Below the pieces are notes generated by a model, which made no database searches, had not been told where the DNA came from, and saw only the letters and a program-made list of their open reading frames with translations. DNA of 64,000 bases from Lithospermum erythrorhizon (taxonomy: Eukaryota > Streptophyta > Magnoliopsida > Boraginales > Boraginaceae): assembly GCA_019722365.1 (NCBI GenBank), contig JADFUC010000954.1:2604001-2668000 (forward strand). Direction: 5' to 3'. A program made the translations under genes and the position numbers. Positions 1 through 11,880 of the stretch are shown piece by piece; within the stretch, counting starts at the first letter, position 1; every line of letters begins with the position of its first letter.

Positions 1-309
1 GTAAACATGTAATGTATAAGTATATATATAATAAATTGTGATCAGTTTCATGTAGAACAATATATAGAACATGCATGATGAAAAACACTTGCTAGCTACA
101 TTTTTCATTCCAAATTCTTTGGGACTTGACCCATTATTGTTTCCCAATGCATGTAGGACGGAGCTTACACATTATTGTTTGAAATATAAATTATCTCCTC
201 CTAGAATAATTGTTAATCTTTATATATAGGGGCTTCATGAGTATCAAATTATAAGAAAAAATAAATATAGGTACTAAAAAGTATATATGTATATCTATAC
301 CTTTCTTCC

Positions 310-582
310 TCACGAACGGTATGTAGACTTCCCTTTGTTGTTACCTAATTTATTGTACTTTGGTAATGGAACAGCTCCAGATTCAATGAGCACTATATCT
401 TCTTCAAGTGCCTTATAATGTCTCCTCACATCTTCCACAGTCTTCCCCTCTCCCACAGCCTTAGCAATCTTCTCCCATCCATCCGTCGTCACAATTGGAA
501 CATCTTTGTTGTCCACCAGAATTGCTAAAGCATCTTCAAATCTCTTGTTTTGCTCATAAGTCCATGTTGATTTGGAAGCCAT
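310..582 (-). CDS. RADIALIS-like single-MYB (SANT) transcription factor
   Basis: A single uninterrupted reading frame of 90 codons encodes one SANT/MYB domain. Tryptophans at residues 7 (STWTYEQNKRFEDAL) and 36 (DGWEKIAKAVG), followed by the helix VEDVRRHYKALEEDI, match the RADIALIS/RSM family of small plant MYB-related proteins. These act in the nucleus, commonly by competing with larger MYB proteins such as DIVARICATA partners. The conserved tail VPLPKYN is also typical of the family. Family members are about 75-100 residues, so the length is normal. An insert (LVDNKDVPIVTTDG) between the two tryptophans is a little longer than in many relatives. A TATA-like sequence lies about 75-85 bases upstream of the start. 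I see no second exon. The exact member (RL1-RL6) cannot be decided. Confidence 0.9.
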   Translation of the reverse strand: MASKSTWTYEQNKRFEDALAILVDNKDVPIVTTDGWEKIAKAVGEGKTVEDVRRHYKALEEDIVLIESGAVPLPKYNKLGNNKGKSTYRS

Positions 583-655
583 TTTAATTTTTCACTGCTT
601 TATTAATTTGAGTGAAGGGTGATGATTGATGAGAATAAATGTGGCATTGCTATGA

Positions 656-666
656 TGTATATATAA
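656..666 (-). promoter_or_regulatory. TATA-like box of the RADIALIS-like gene
   Basis: On the minus strand this reads CCTTATATATAC, about 75-85 bases before the start codon at 582. Spacing and composition fit a plant TATA box with a short 5' UTR. This is inferred from position only. Confidence 0.45.
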
Positions 667-1954
667 GGTAATTTGGTGGGATTATTCTAAGGTGCCTTTC
701 TCGTACAGTTGGTGATAATATCTTTCATGTGAAGTAGACGAGGATATTAAAATTGATAACTTAAATGGTTTAAGCAAGTTCACCTTTTTTCCTATGGGAT
801 TTTTAAATATAACGATATATTTGTAGTGTTTTTAAAAAGATACTCGTAGTAATTTTATCTCGTTACATGTTAAACGGTAGGGGTTATAATACTGCATGTC
901 TCAAATTTCTGTAAAGTGTAGTAATTTCTATGAATAACATTTGCATTAAGGGCGAAAAACTAAGAAAATCGTAAGTTTTTATGGGAGCCTTTTTTTGGTC
1001 AAATAGGTCATAATAAAAAGTCATTTTTTGTCATATGAGCATAGCTAAGATAAAATGTCGTTATTTCGTGAGTAATATTAGATTGTCGGATGAGTAGTGA
1101 TAAATTATTAGATAATATGAGTAATATGAAAACTAACCAAGGGTAAGAGTTCTAATATATTATATACACACCATGTATGTATAAACTTGAAACTTTTGTA
1201 AGATAATCGAATCAGAACGAGGTACATACATTTTAGAATAGTGCCAAAAGAATAAGTTTAAGAAGCTCTTGCAACATTTCAAAAAGCTATAGACATGAGA
1301 ATGAATGGAGGTAAAAAAATGACATGTCCCGGCAGGTTTCTAATGCTAAGAAAAGTTGTGTCCACCTTTGCATGGAAAGTTAATTACATGCATGCTCAAT
1401 ATGGTTTAATCTTATGTCAAAAGTAAATATCTTCTCCTTTTGAATTATCTCTCTAATTGATATGTTTCTTTTTCTAATATGCATTACGAATTTAATTTAT
1501 ACTTCATCATTTTGGAAACTTTGAAAGAAATTTAAGGGGGCGAAGCAAGCAGTCTCATCAAAGACTGAAAAATCACGTGTCATAAGCTTTTTCAAGTTTT
1601 CTTATGATGAAAGGAAAGGTTTATTTGAGCTCTATGTTTTGTAATTCTTCCAATCCATTTTAATTGTGATTTGATTTTTTTAAAATTAAACTTTGACCAT
1701 CAATTATTAATTATTCATTATTCTAAAAAATATAAAATTTATATAATTAGTTAAATGCTTTTAAAATAAGCTTGTAATATTAATTTTTTAATTTTTTAAT
1801 AATATAATTAAGAGTAATTGAAGATAAAAGATTTACAATACTTCGATATGTGAAAGTCCAATTAAAATGGTGGAAGTGGCAATTTTTGAAAAAGTAGCTA
1901 TCTTTCTGCATATTTTATGTTTCTGGGAGCTAATTTATGATAGAGATAATTGGT
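667..1954. other. AT-rich intergenic DNA, no gene seen
   Basis: No open frame, RNA gene or clear element end is recognisable. The stretch probably holds the upstream region of the RADIALIS-like gene and worn transposon sequence. Confidence 0.5.
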
Positions 1955-2294
1955 TCAAATGAATAAACACACTTGCTTGAGCAAAAGAAACACAAATTAA
2001 TGTTCTTAGAGGAATCGAACCAGGTATCCGAGTGAAAGTGATCGAAGGGCCATGATTAAATTTGATCAACGGATGAGATTAAACACGAGAATGGACGATT
2101 GTGATTAGATCAGGATTTAGTTAGAGGTTGTTATATAAATAGGGCCATTGTGTAAATTACAACTCTTGTGTTCTCATTTTATAATTTACAAAAATAATAA
2201 AATGCTTCCTTCATCAGATTTTTCCCAAATGCTCGATAGACCCTAGCGATTGATCATCAAAATTAAGCTTCGATTAGGCATAATTGAGTTAAAT
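1955..2294 (+). repeat. Upstream LTR-like direct repeat
   Basis: It matches 6750-7054 along most of its length, with shared stretches such as ACACACTTGCTTGA, TTCTTAGAGGAATC, ACGGATGAGATTAAACAC, AATAATAAAATGCTTCC and GATTGATCATCAAAATTAAG. It contains a TATA-like TATATAAATAGGG near 2133 and a polyadenylation-like AATAAAATG near 2193, in the order expected of an LTR. Clean TG...CA ends and a primer-binding site are not evident, so the borders are approximate. Confidence 0.65.
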
Positions 2295-3130
2295 GATCAC
2301 TAATTTCTAAATTACAATATGTTTACAATTGTATATACATACGCAAAAAGAGATCATGAAATCAACTCCTCAATCAATCAAGAACAACTTGAATATATTA
2401 AAATTTCAAAACTTCTTCAACTATTCTAACTTCTTTCATCTTATATTAATGATTTGGGAGGCGAATACGTAATATTTCTCCTTAATCTCTTTAGATGAGT
2501 CCACATGCTCACTTAAGTGACTTCGACCGTTGGCCTCTCACGTGAATAGCACGTGCATCTGAAATCCCAAAATTCAAATATTTACACTACCATCCCGTCG
2601 TTGAAACCTAGAACACAAAAATTTTATGACTCAATCGATTAATTACTCAATTCTCCAACTGTAATTGAATACTTTTACACCCCTTCAAGATGGGAGTGAA
2701 AGACATCTTGCATTCCCATCTTGAATGACAAGTCCTAAAATGGCACTTATTTAAAGTACAAGGTTTTGGCCAGATAAATTAATAGCCACTTGAGAAGATG
2801 AAGTTATATGATGTGGCTTTATTAATCGAGCAAGTATTGATTACATACTATGTGACAATTAAGATCTAAATGCTTTGTTCTTTCATGAAAAATAGGATTG
2901 GAGGTTATGTACCAAATCAATAAATGTTGCTTCTCAGTATGAAACAGTGTTGATGCTATACCTTTTGATGGTTTTAAAAGGCACAACGATTAAGGGAGAC
3001 AAATGGTGAATCGGCTCTTGCTGAATCTCATAGATAGTGGTACTTCAGTGCATGTATGTAGTGATGCTAGTATGTTTCATTCTATAAATAATATGAGCTA
3101 TGCTACCTCTGTGAAACTTCCTGAGGATAT

Positions 3131-3310
3131 TATATCCATTTCAAAATAAGATGAAAGTTTTACTTTTCACAATTGTTGATTGTTTACAATTTTAATATAC
3201 TTTTTTACAATTCTAATATAGCTTTTTACATTTCCAATGTAGCTTTTCATAATTTCTTAATACAGTACTTTTTATCTAAACAATCATGTATTTTGAAATG
3301 GAGGAAATAT
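3131..3310. mobile_element. Stowaway-like MITE nested in the copia element
   Basis: The ends form an inverted repeat: TCCATTTCAAAATA on the left and TATTTTGAAATGGA on the right, flanked by TA. The interior repeats TTTTTACAATTCTAATATAG-like text. It splits the protease-to-pre-integrase part of the copia frame, so it inserted after the retrotransposon. Confidence 0.6.
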
Positions 3311-3549
3311 TAAAGTAGTTAAGTCAGGAGGAATTGCTAAGCTCAATAATACTATTGATCTCATGATTTAGCTAATGCTTTATTGCCTACTTTAATTACA
3401 ATATCGATAAACAAATGAAAGCTTGGAAAACTACTCAAATTCATGTTGTTTCTTTAATTTTTGTTCTTCTTGAGTTCACTAAATCTCACAAGGTTCTTGC
3501 AGTGGAAAAAGACAATGGAGAGTTATATGTTTTTGAGTGTTGGAGTCTT

Positions 3550-4185
3550 TTTTTTAGTGTAGTTATCGGCTTTTGATACGATATATCTTCCTAGACTATT
3601 TTCATAGTTAAAATTATGCAAATAGTATAAACAGGGCTATTAGTAACAATTCATTTTGAAATTTCGAGGTTAGGACATTGTTACATTGGAGATCACCCCT
3701 ACACCATTCTTAGACTAATTCACGGTATCTCAATTAATATAATAACTAGATTCACCCTAAGATGATAAACTACTGCAGTTGATAATCGACACAAGAATTA
3801 CCACAGTTTCACCCTCAATCATGAAACTATTCAAACTGCGGTAGATCCACTAATGACTTAGGGAAGAAGACTTTCAAAGAACTCTATTTTATGATCTCTC
3901 CAATTAAATATTTTCTTATAGATTGAAAACTCTAATTAAAAATACAAATATCTGATACTGTTTTCTATGATTAAATATTTGAGTACAATAATAATCAATC
4001 AAGAGAGACTCCTATTTATATAGGCTAGAAACTTCTACCTAACTTCTAGGTATTACTTGGGCTCCAAATTGTTTAAAAGCTTCAAGCTATCCAAACTTGT
4101 TTATCAAGTTGCCTCAAAAGAATTGACCATCGAGTTATCTACTTGTAGCACAAATTATGCAAATATGACGCTCACAACATGTTCT
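3550..4185 (-). mobile_element. Solo-LTR-like insertion inside the copia element
   Basis: The copia reading text breaks off near 3545 (LYVFECW) and resumes near 4190 with the next part of the polyprotein. The inserted 0.6 kb carries no coding signal. On the minus strand it begins TGTTGTGAGCG and has a CCTATATAAATAGG TATA-like site, features of an LTR. Similar text (CAAGTTATC repeats ending at CTCCAACA) recurs near 7450-7545. Borders and class are uncertain. Confidence 0.4.
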
Positions 4186-5934
4186 TAACTTTGTTGTAAA
4201 CATATACGGTGCAAAAAGTCAATTAGATTGTTCTACTATGGATACTTGTCTCGTTTTTCCATTATCAAAACAGCAAAGGCAAGTGTTTCCAACTAGTTAG
4301 TCTAAAACAATGGATATCTTTCATTTGATACATGTAAATCTTTGGGGGCCATACAAAATAGCAAAGGCAACTGTTTCCAACTAGTCAGTCTAAATCTTTT
4401 ATCACCATTGTAGAAGATTATAGCAAGCATACTTTGGACCTTTATGTTAACATCCAAAACTCAAACTATTGAAGTCATAAAATAATTTTGCAAAATGATA
4501 CAAACACATTTTCATAAACCAGTTAAAACTATAAGAACTGATAATAAATTAGAGTTTGTTAATATAGAATTCTCTAGGTTGTTGTCTGGCCTAGGAATTA
4601 TCCATCAAAAGACATGTGCTTATACTCCATAATAAAATGACAAAGTTTAAAGGAAACATCAACATATCTTACAAGTGCTCAGATCTTTCATGTTTCAGTC
4701 TGGTATACCTAGATCCTTCTAGGGAGATTCTATTCTTGTTGCTACCTACATCATTAACAAGTTTCCATATGTTGTTTTAAATTGGAAAACACCTTTTGAA
4801 TTATTGTATTCTAAGCCACCTGATCTTACATATCTTAGAGTTTTTGGATATTTATATTTTGCTACCTGCAATATCCCTTCTAAATCCAAGTTTCAAGCCA
4901 GAGCTAGTCCTGTAATTTTTCTAGAATATCCCCTTTCATCAAAACTATATTATCTCCAAGACAGGATGGTTATAGTATCAAGAGATAGGATATTTCATGA
5001 ACAGATATGCCCATACAAAATTCTCACTTTCTTTCAAGACAATGTTCCTGCTAGCCTGACAGACTACCTATTGTTCCTATTCATCACTTACTACCAGCAT
5101 TTTTACCTAATCAGCCTAGTTCTAGTGGTCCTCAAGAATCTCCTTCATTGAATGATAGTGTTCCTGATAATGATGATAATGTTGATATTCATATTAGTAA
5201 TACAATAATTCTTCTATGATACCTAATACTAGAGATTCTACTAGAATTAAGAAGCATTCTATATGGCTTAATGATTATGTTATGACTTCCATTTCTGAAA
5301 GTCTAGAATTTCCTTCTTATACTCATGTACTTTGTTATTTGTTGCTAATATGTCTAAGATACAAGATCTATACTCATATAAGCAAGCATGTACTAAGAAT
5401 GAAGATGCAAGTAGAACTTCTAGTATTAGAGGATAATCACATTTGGCAGCTTATCACATTACCTCATCTTAAGAAGTAATTGGATGCAGATGGGTTTACA
5501 AAGTCAAATGTAATCCAGATGGCTTTGTGGATAAATACAAAGCCAAATTAGTAGCTAAAGGTTATAATCAAGTGGAGGGAATTGATTTTTTGGAAAGTTT
5601 CAGTCCTGTAGCTAAAACGGTTACAATCAGGATGATTTTAGCATTGGTTGCAGTTAAGCATTGACACTTACATGAGCTAGATGTTAATAATGATTTCTTA
5701 CATGGATATCTAGATGAGGAAGTTTATATGCAGGTGCCTGAGGGCTATGACAAAGCTCAACCCTATCAAGTCTGTAAACTAACAAGATTACTTTATGGAT
5801 TAAAGCAAGCATCAAGACAATGAAATCAAGAATTCACATTGCAGCTCACTTCATATGGTTTTAAAGAGTCTTATCAGGATAGATTCATGTTTGTGTTGAA
5901 TGAGGATAATAGATTTAGGAAAATTTTAAAAAAT

Positions 5935-6749
5935 AGCATTAAGTCACCACTTTTATCAATTTATAATACCCTTTCAAATTTTTTGGGCTAAATGGCACAA
6001 ACCCCTATGAAAATACACAAATACCCCCGCCCATTTCACCTTCCCAATCGCCTTTCTTTTCCAAATCACACTTGCGCTTGCCTTTATTGTACCACCTTAG
6101 CACTCTGACCTAATGCTTTGCTTGCGCCACCGCTGCCCACCACGCTTGCCTTTCTGACCCGCTTGCTTATTGCGACCTCCTGCCCCTTTGACGAGCTCCA
6201 GTATTACTGCCGGCTGGAGGCCAGCCCCTTTCTAGAATGCGCTCTTTGATTTGAACAAACCTGTTTCCCTACGTCTATCTTGATCATTGCCATATCTTAC
6301 ACACTTAAATACACCATATCTTACTTTTAAAATCCTAACATTCGTCAAGCATATACAAATACTAATATAAATATATGATATCTATTGATTATGTTGGTAT
6401 TTTAATGTAAATAAATTGGTGTACTAGTATTTTATCAAACACCACCATCAATAAAAAAATTAATTTTACTAAATTAAACAAGAAAAAATACCTCAATTTG
6501 TAGAAAGAGGGGCAGGGGGGTTAGGCGTTTAGGGTTGTAGGGATGGGGGTTTCAGGAAAGGGTTGTAGGGGATGGGGGTCGCCGGAGTTAGGATTTTAGG
6601 GGAAAGGGTCGCCCATTATTTTAAGTTATAGGGAAAGGGGGGTGACGGGGAGGTGCAGAGGAGGTTCTGGGATGGGATGGGGCTTGGGGTGTAGATCGAC
6701 AGATGGGGTGGGGGGGCGGGGAGAGAGGGAGGCGGAAATAGAATGGTGA
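5935..6749. other. Insert of unknown origin between the RT fragment and the downstream LTR
   Basis: The copia frame ends abruptly near 5920. The following 0.8 kb holds a C-rich stretch at 6060-6240 and a very G-rich stretch at 6505-6730 with many GGGG runs. A short minus-strand open frame (6621-6803) is just the complement of the G-rich tract. No known domain is seen. Confidence 0.4.
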
Positions 6750-7054
6750 ATTGAAATGAAGAAGAAACACACTTGCTTGACTTGTGTTTCTTAGAGGAAT
6801 CAAACCTGGATCCGCGTGAAAGTGATAGAAGGGTCAGGATTAACTTTGATTAACGGATGAGATTAAACACCAGAATGAGCGGTTGTGATTATATAAACCG
6901 GATCATTATGTAAGTGCAACTCTTACCTTCTTATTTTACACAGAAATAATAAAATGCTTCCCTCTAAAATTTCACAAATTTTTTCCCTAATACTATTAGG
7001 TCCTAATGATTGATCATCAAAATTAAGCTTCAATTAGGCAAAATTGAGTTAAAT
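6750..7054 (+). repeat. Downstream LTR-like direct repeat
   Basis: Partner of 1955-2294. Near its start it contains a short inverted repeat, AAGAAACACA at 6762 and TGTGTTTCTT at 6783. It keeps AATAAAATGCTTCC and GATTGATCATCAAAATTAAG but has lost part of the TATA region, consistent with an old element. Confidence 0.65.
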
Positions 7055-8185
7055 TGAACTTGTGTTCAATTTATAGTGTGATAAAAGTAGTACTTATTTA
7101 CCAACTTCTTAAAGTTGAGGAAAGCTCCAACACTCTTATTAGCTGGATGCAGGATCATGAAGTATCATAACTTTGAATTCTTTTTTTTCTTAATCAAGTA
7201 TTTAATTAATAAAAAAAAATTATGACTAACCCCCTACAATAAATTGTGTAGCAACTAACACTCTAATAGTTACTGGATCAAAGCCTGTACAATTTGTATT
7301 TAGTATCATGACATATTATGCATGCATATATAAAATATAGAGCCTAAAAATAATAACAAAGTAGAGGTAATAAGTTCGAAGTATAAATGGTTAGGATTTA
7401 AGAATTAAAATCTCTCCCAAAATTCCAAATAATTAATGATAATGATAGAAATCCATCAAATTATCTCAAAAACTTGACTATCAAGTTATCTAAACTTAAC
7501 CATCAAGTTATCCAAATATGAGTGTACACTCCAACATAAAATTGAGTGGACATGCATTTGTGTAGTGTTGTCAAGATAAATGCTTTATATCAATGATCAG
7601 ATGGAATGTTATCTACTTCAAGTTAATTAAAGACATGATCTTTGAATGGTGTTTTTTTAATCTTGAATACGAAAATGACAAGGGATATAAATATGCTTTT
7701 GACAAAGTAGAATAATCTTAATCTTGAGGCACCAATTTTATTTCTTTCTGGTTGAAGAAAAAGATCTATGGTTGGATTCTGTAATGTTAAAGTAGCAATA
7801 TTGAATTATTGACTAAGAGGAGCATCCCGACTATTAAGATGTGTTTGATATATGATCTTATATTCCTATTTAATTTGCTTTTAATTTAGTTGATTTCAAT
7901 TAGTACCGGTCATTTCATTTTACTTATTAAGAAATTTTAGATTTCTTTGTTTCAACTTCGATCTTTTACGTGCATAGTAAAACACAATAAGTAGCTTATT
8001 CTAGTTCGACATATTTGTTGGATGAGTTGTAAATTATGTTGGAGATGTTTATTTCTGTTTCTAACTTCTACGTTAATGAAATGTGAAGTTTTACTTGTAA
8101 TAACAATGCATGACTAATAGTCATGTACAAATGAAAAAGAACATATGTTCTATATATTTTACATTTTCATGATGTACAAATTATG
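7055..8185. other. AT-rich intergenic DNA with LTR-like scraps
   Basis: No gene is visible. Around 7450-7545 a phrase with CAAGTTATC repeats resembles the end of the solo-LTR-like insert at 4120-4185. The rest is unassigned. Confidence 0.4.
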
Positions 8186-8193
8186 GTTTTATT

Positions 8194-8625
8194 TAGTGTT
8201 GTTATTGGTCCGGTCATGTTCGGGTATTGGTAAAAAAATTGGACCGGAATCTATTACCGGTTCGCTCTAAGGTCCGGGTATCAAGCAAAAAAATTGGATC
8301 GGGACCTAACCGATAGCTTACCGGGTGGATAAACGGTCTCGATTTTTCGGTTCGATTTTGGGTGGGTTTCATGGTATTCAAAAATTTCGATATTCGGTTC
8401 GGATTTTGGGTATTTTGGTCCGGATTTGGGGTATTTCGGTCAGAAATTTAGATATTTTTGCCATATACAAAACTTTCGGGTATTTATCGGGTTATCGATC
8501 CAATTCCATTCGGCTATCGAACTAAAAATATATACCTTAAGACCGAACCGTTAACCTTATCTGATGAGTATCGGAACGAATACAGGGTGATTTCATGTTC
8601 ACCCGACCCAATAACATCATCACTA
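8194..8625. mobile_element. hAT-type non-autonomous element (MITE), 432 bp
   Basis: The left end TAGTGTTGTTATTGG matches the inverted right end TAGTGATGATGTTATTGG. The element is flanked by near-identical 8-bp sequences, GTTTTATT (8186-8193) and GTTATATT (8626-8633), as expected for a hAT target duplication with one later change. The interior is filled with TTCGGTTCGG, ATTTCGG and TTTTGGGTA motifs, typical subterminal repeats of this class. Open frames here are by-products of these repeats. Confidence 0.75.
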
Positions 8626-8633
8626 GTTATATT

Positions 8634-10835
8634 CCACATGTATGTTAAAACTTAAAAGACTCTAATGATACGAAATCAATATTGCCATAGGTACTCTTGC
8701 CCCTAACCCACTACTCCTCCTAATTCGGATTTTGGATCTAGTGGCAAGTCTAATCATCATGGCAAAATCAGAATCCACTCCTATTCCAGGTTGGAAATGG
8801 GACACAACAAAAAACATGGAATATCTCAAAATCATTTAGCCATTTTTGCACTGCTAAAAGTTTACCAAACATGTGTAATTTTTGGCAACTATTTTTCATT
8901 GACTTGATGCATTTAACCACAATCGTTTAACGTACATCATGGTGACAAATTTTGCTGCTTTGCCAATAGATCCCCCATTCGGCCATTAGGATTGGATAAA
9001 CAAAAGCTAAAAGTATTGCTAACCATTGGCTACATTTTTCCCACATTATATATGAGATAATAGTGTGAATGTGATCACTTGTTATGCATATCATTATAGA
9101 ATTAGAATCATCATCAAGCATCCATGCAAATTGTTCAATTGGAATTCCTTGTCGATTCTTTTCCTTTCATTTTCATAAGCTTTAAGATCATTGATCCCTT
9201 TCAATTTGCTCTTCAAGGCTAAAAATTGCAAGTTGATGATTTTCTTCTGTAGGATGGGCATATTTTTGTGGCTAATTCGAAATGAATAAACTCAGAATAA
9301 AGCTTAGGCTCACAGGAATAGAATACAGAGCACTCATATTACTTGTTTGATTTTCAAGAATCCAAGAGAAACCTCAAACAAGATGCAATTTACACCAGAA
9401 ATATTATGTCCAAGTATGATTATATAGTTAGTATAGAGGCTTAAATTCTCTGGTATAATGAAAAGATCTATACACAAACTAAAAATTAAACCAACTTCAG
9501 TTCTGAAGAGATGCAAAAGAAGAAGAAAAAGTCTTGCAACTAGTAGTACACTAAAGAAGTTAAGTTACTCAAAGGCCCAAAGCAAATAAATGTCCTTTGC
9601 AGTGATTATTCTCCTAGAAAAAATCCCAGATTTCATTTTTAAGCAGTCGTTCAAACAAACGTTAAAGGGCTAGTTTTCGGAACCATTAGGAAGTCTAAAG
9701 AGATGATTCTGTGCGAAATAGATGATGACAGGAGAGGTGCAGAAAGAATATGCTTGAAACAGGAAGTTTTACGACACATTCTAAACATTGGCCTACAACA
9801 AAATGGAATGGATATCTCTTGTATGTTATCTTCGAAGATAAGCACTAAAGACAGATTCTTCTAAGGGGCAGATTAAGAACTGTCAAGCAAGCAATGTCGA
9901 CACATATCAACATGCACAATGCCTCTATGCAGCCTTATCCCTGCGATAGTATGCAATCTTACTCCTATGATCACTCATAATAGGGAGGCTATTTCCAAAT
10001 TGACCCAAGAACAATGTCACCACAGATATTGTGATATTCTTCTACACATCATCTTCAGTGAATAACTAGAGTTGGACCTGAGCCGAGTTAAGTAGAACCT
10101 TTCGAGCAACCATTCAGCCAATTGCTACGACATAATGATCAATCGTAATATAAGATAATGATCGGTGAAAGCATCAGAACTCCAGAAGAAACAGAATGTA
10201 GCTCTGCAACATATGATGAAATCATCAGATCGTACTCAGAACAACTACAATTTGACAACCAACCAATCAAGTTTTGAGGCTAGAATATCTACAAGGACCA
10301 AACAGAAAAAATACTATACTATAGTTGAAAAGATCCAGATAGAAGAACATTTCCTCCTTCAACAAGTTGCTGGTGATCTCGCTTCGAAAGAGAGGGATAA
10401 GTATAAGATATCGATCCATCTATAATTCATCAAGAAGCAGACCTTTAAAATATAGTTCTTAGAACTTCTTTGTATCTTTAAATGGTATTAAATTTAATCG
10501 CGGCCGGATTTGGATCGCTTTGATCGAATGGTAGCATGTCTGATAAGGGCAGTTTAGACGTCAGTTACTAATTACTTTTCAACATAAAATATAAGCGTCA
10601 GTTAAGCTATCTGCGATGCGCTATTTTGCTCATTTAATTTGCATTTAGATCTATTTAATTTGAAATTGTTTTAGATTTTGTAAACAAATAAATCTAAACA
10701 AACATGCAATTTTTTAATCGAATTCAAAATCAATAAAAATCCTCTCAAATCTTTAAATCGCTCATGATTAATTTTCATAATTCGTTTAAATTGTATGATA
10801 ATTTGTGTTTTAGTATGATATGCGTCAATGATGCT
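8634..10835. other. Intergenic DNA without a recognisable gene
   Basis: Several short frames exist, including one of 86 codons at 10165-10425 rich in Gln and Lys. None shows a known domain, a coding-like exon structure or clear splice sites. No RNA gene is seen. Confidence 0.45.
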
Positions 10836-10839
10836 AAAA

Positions 10840-11880
10840 TACCATTATAATTTTATCAATGATGCACCAAATTTTAGAAAAATCCCTTATTAATTTGATT
10901 ATAATGATAATATTTTTATACTTGAATGTGCTAACTTAATATCATATTGATATCTAAGTGTGGTATATAACGCCATACTTCAAGCTCCAGAATTCCATGA
11001 TGCCAGTGAATATATTCACAGAATGTGTGGAATTGTAATATGTGATTTTGTTTGAAATATCGTTTACATTATGGGTATGCTATGTAAAAGTAGTATTGAA
11101 ATGCCATCTCTTTTTTAATAATGGTATACACTCATTTTATTAAGAATACAAAGCGGGACATATAGTATTACCCAAATTGTATTAAAAAAAATTCTAAACA
11201 TTGAAGCAATGATTTTCATTTGTTTTTCAAGCTTCTTGTTCTTCGGTTTCTTAGATCTTACACGCATGCTACCACAAATACAGGTTAATACCGATTACCG
11301 GCGATGGTGGATATTGAATGATAGTTTGGCATTGGCTAGGTATCCGAAACACAAAATAAAGTAGCCGATAACGTTGTCATGTATAATGATTATGTGGTAT
11401 ACCATTATATACATAGATATGGTATTTTATAAAATAAATCAAATACCATTATATTCACTGGTATGGCATTTCAGACCACATAAATACAATCATATTTTTA
11501 TAAATGATATTACATTAATTATTATGGAATTCAAAAATACATAATAAATACCTCAATATAAATAATCAAAATTACATACATTAATACAATCAAATAATAC
11601 GTGGCATTATATTCATCAAAACAAATACTCTTATATTGAAGAATATGAGTATATACCAATTTGGATACATGATATTTTTGCGACAGCATAATAAAAATTA
11701 TTATATCTCTTTATTCGTATGGTATTGGATAATATAATAATAATAATTTTATTTTATATGAAAATATGTATATATTCAATTTGTGTTGTGGGTATGGTAT
11801 ATTAGTACATTAATACCCATATATATAGTCATATATGGTATTATATTAGTCAAATCGGATATCCCATTACATTCCAAAGT
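10840..11880. repeat. AT-rich block with recurring ATACCAT / ATGGTAT motifs
   Basis: The words AATACCATTATA and its inverse TATGGTAT recur, for example near 10843, 11395, 11415, 11441, 11460, 11715, 11805 and 11835. Some are paired closely enough to form hairpins, as in ATACCATTATATTCACTGGTATGG. This resembles internal or subterminal repeats of a worn DNA transposon, but no matching ends were found. Confidence 0.4.

Larger units (their letters stand above)
1955..7054 (+). mobile_element. Decayed Ty1/copia retrotransposon with nested insertions
   Basis: Fragments of a copia polyprotein follow one another in the expected order. A protease core with DSGTSVHVC is near 3030. Pre-integrase and integrase text spans about 4190-5000 (for example LRVFGYLYFATC). 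Reverse transcriptase at 5480-5920 shows [39 protein letters not shown] and [11 protein letters not shown]. Stop codons and frame changes interrupt every part, and the reverse transcriptase is cut before its YVDD box; no RNase H is seen. Similar sequences of about 300-340 bases at 1955-2294 and 6750-7054 look like its LTRs, giving about 5.1 kb, normal for copia. A Stowaway-like MITE, a solo-LTR-like insert and a block at about 5935-6749 interrupt it. It is not active. Confidence 0.8.

Noticed and set aside
6621..6803. 60-codon minus-strand frame rich in Pro, Ser and His
   Set aside because: It is the complement of a G-rich low-complexity tract inside a transposon region and has no domain.
8325..8655. 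Two overlapping small frames
   Set aside because: They fall within the hAT MITE and reflect its repeated TTCGG motifs.
10165..10425. 86-codon plus frame
   Set aside because: No domain, no codon or splice support, AT-rich surroundings.
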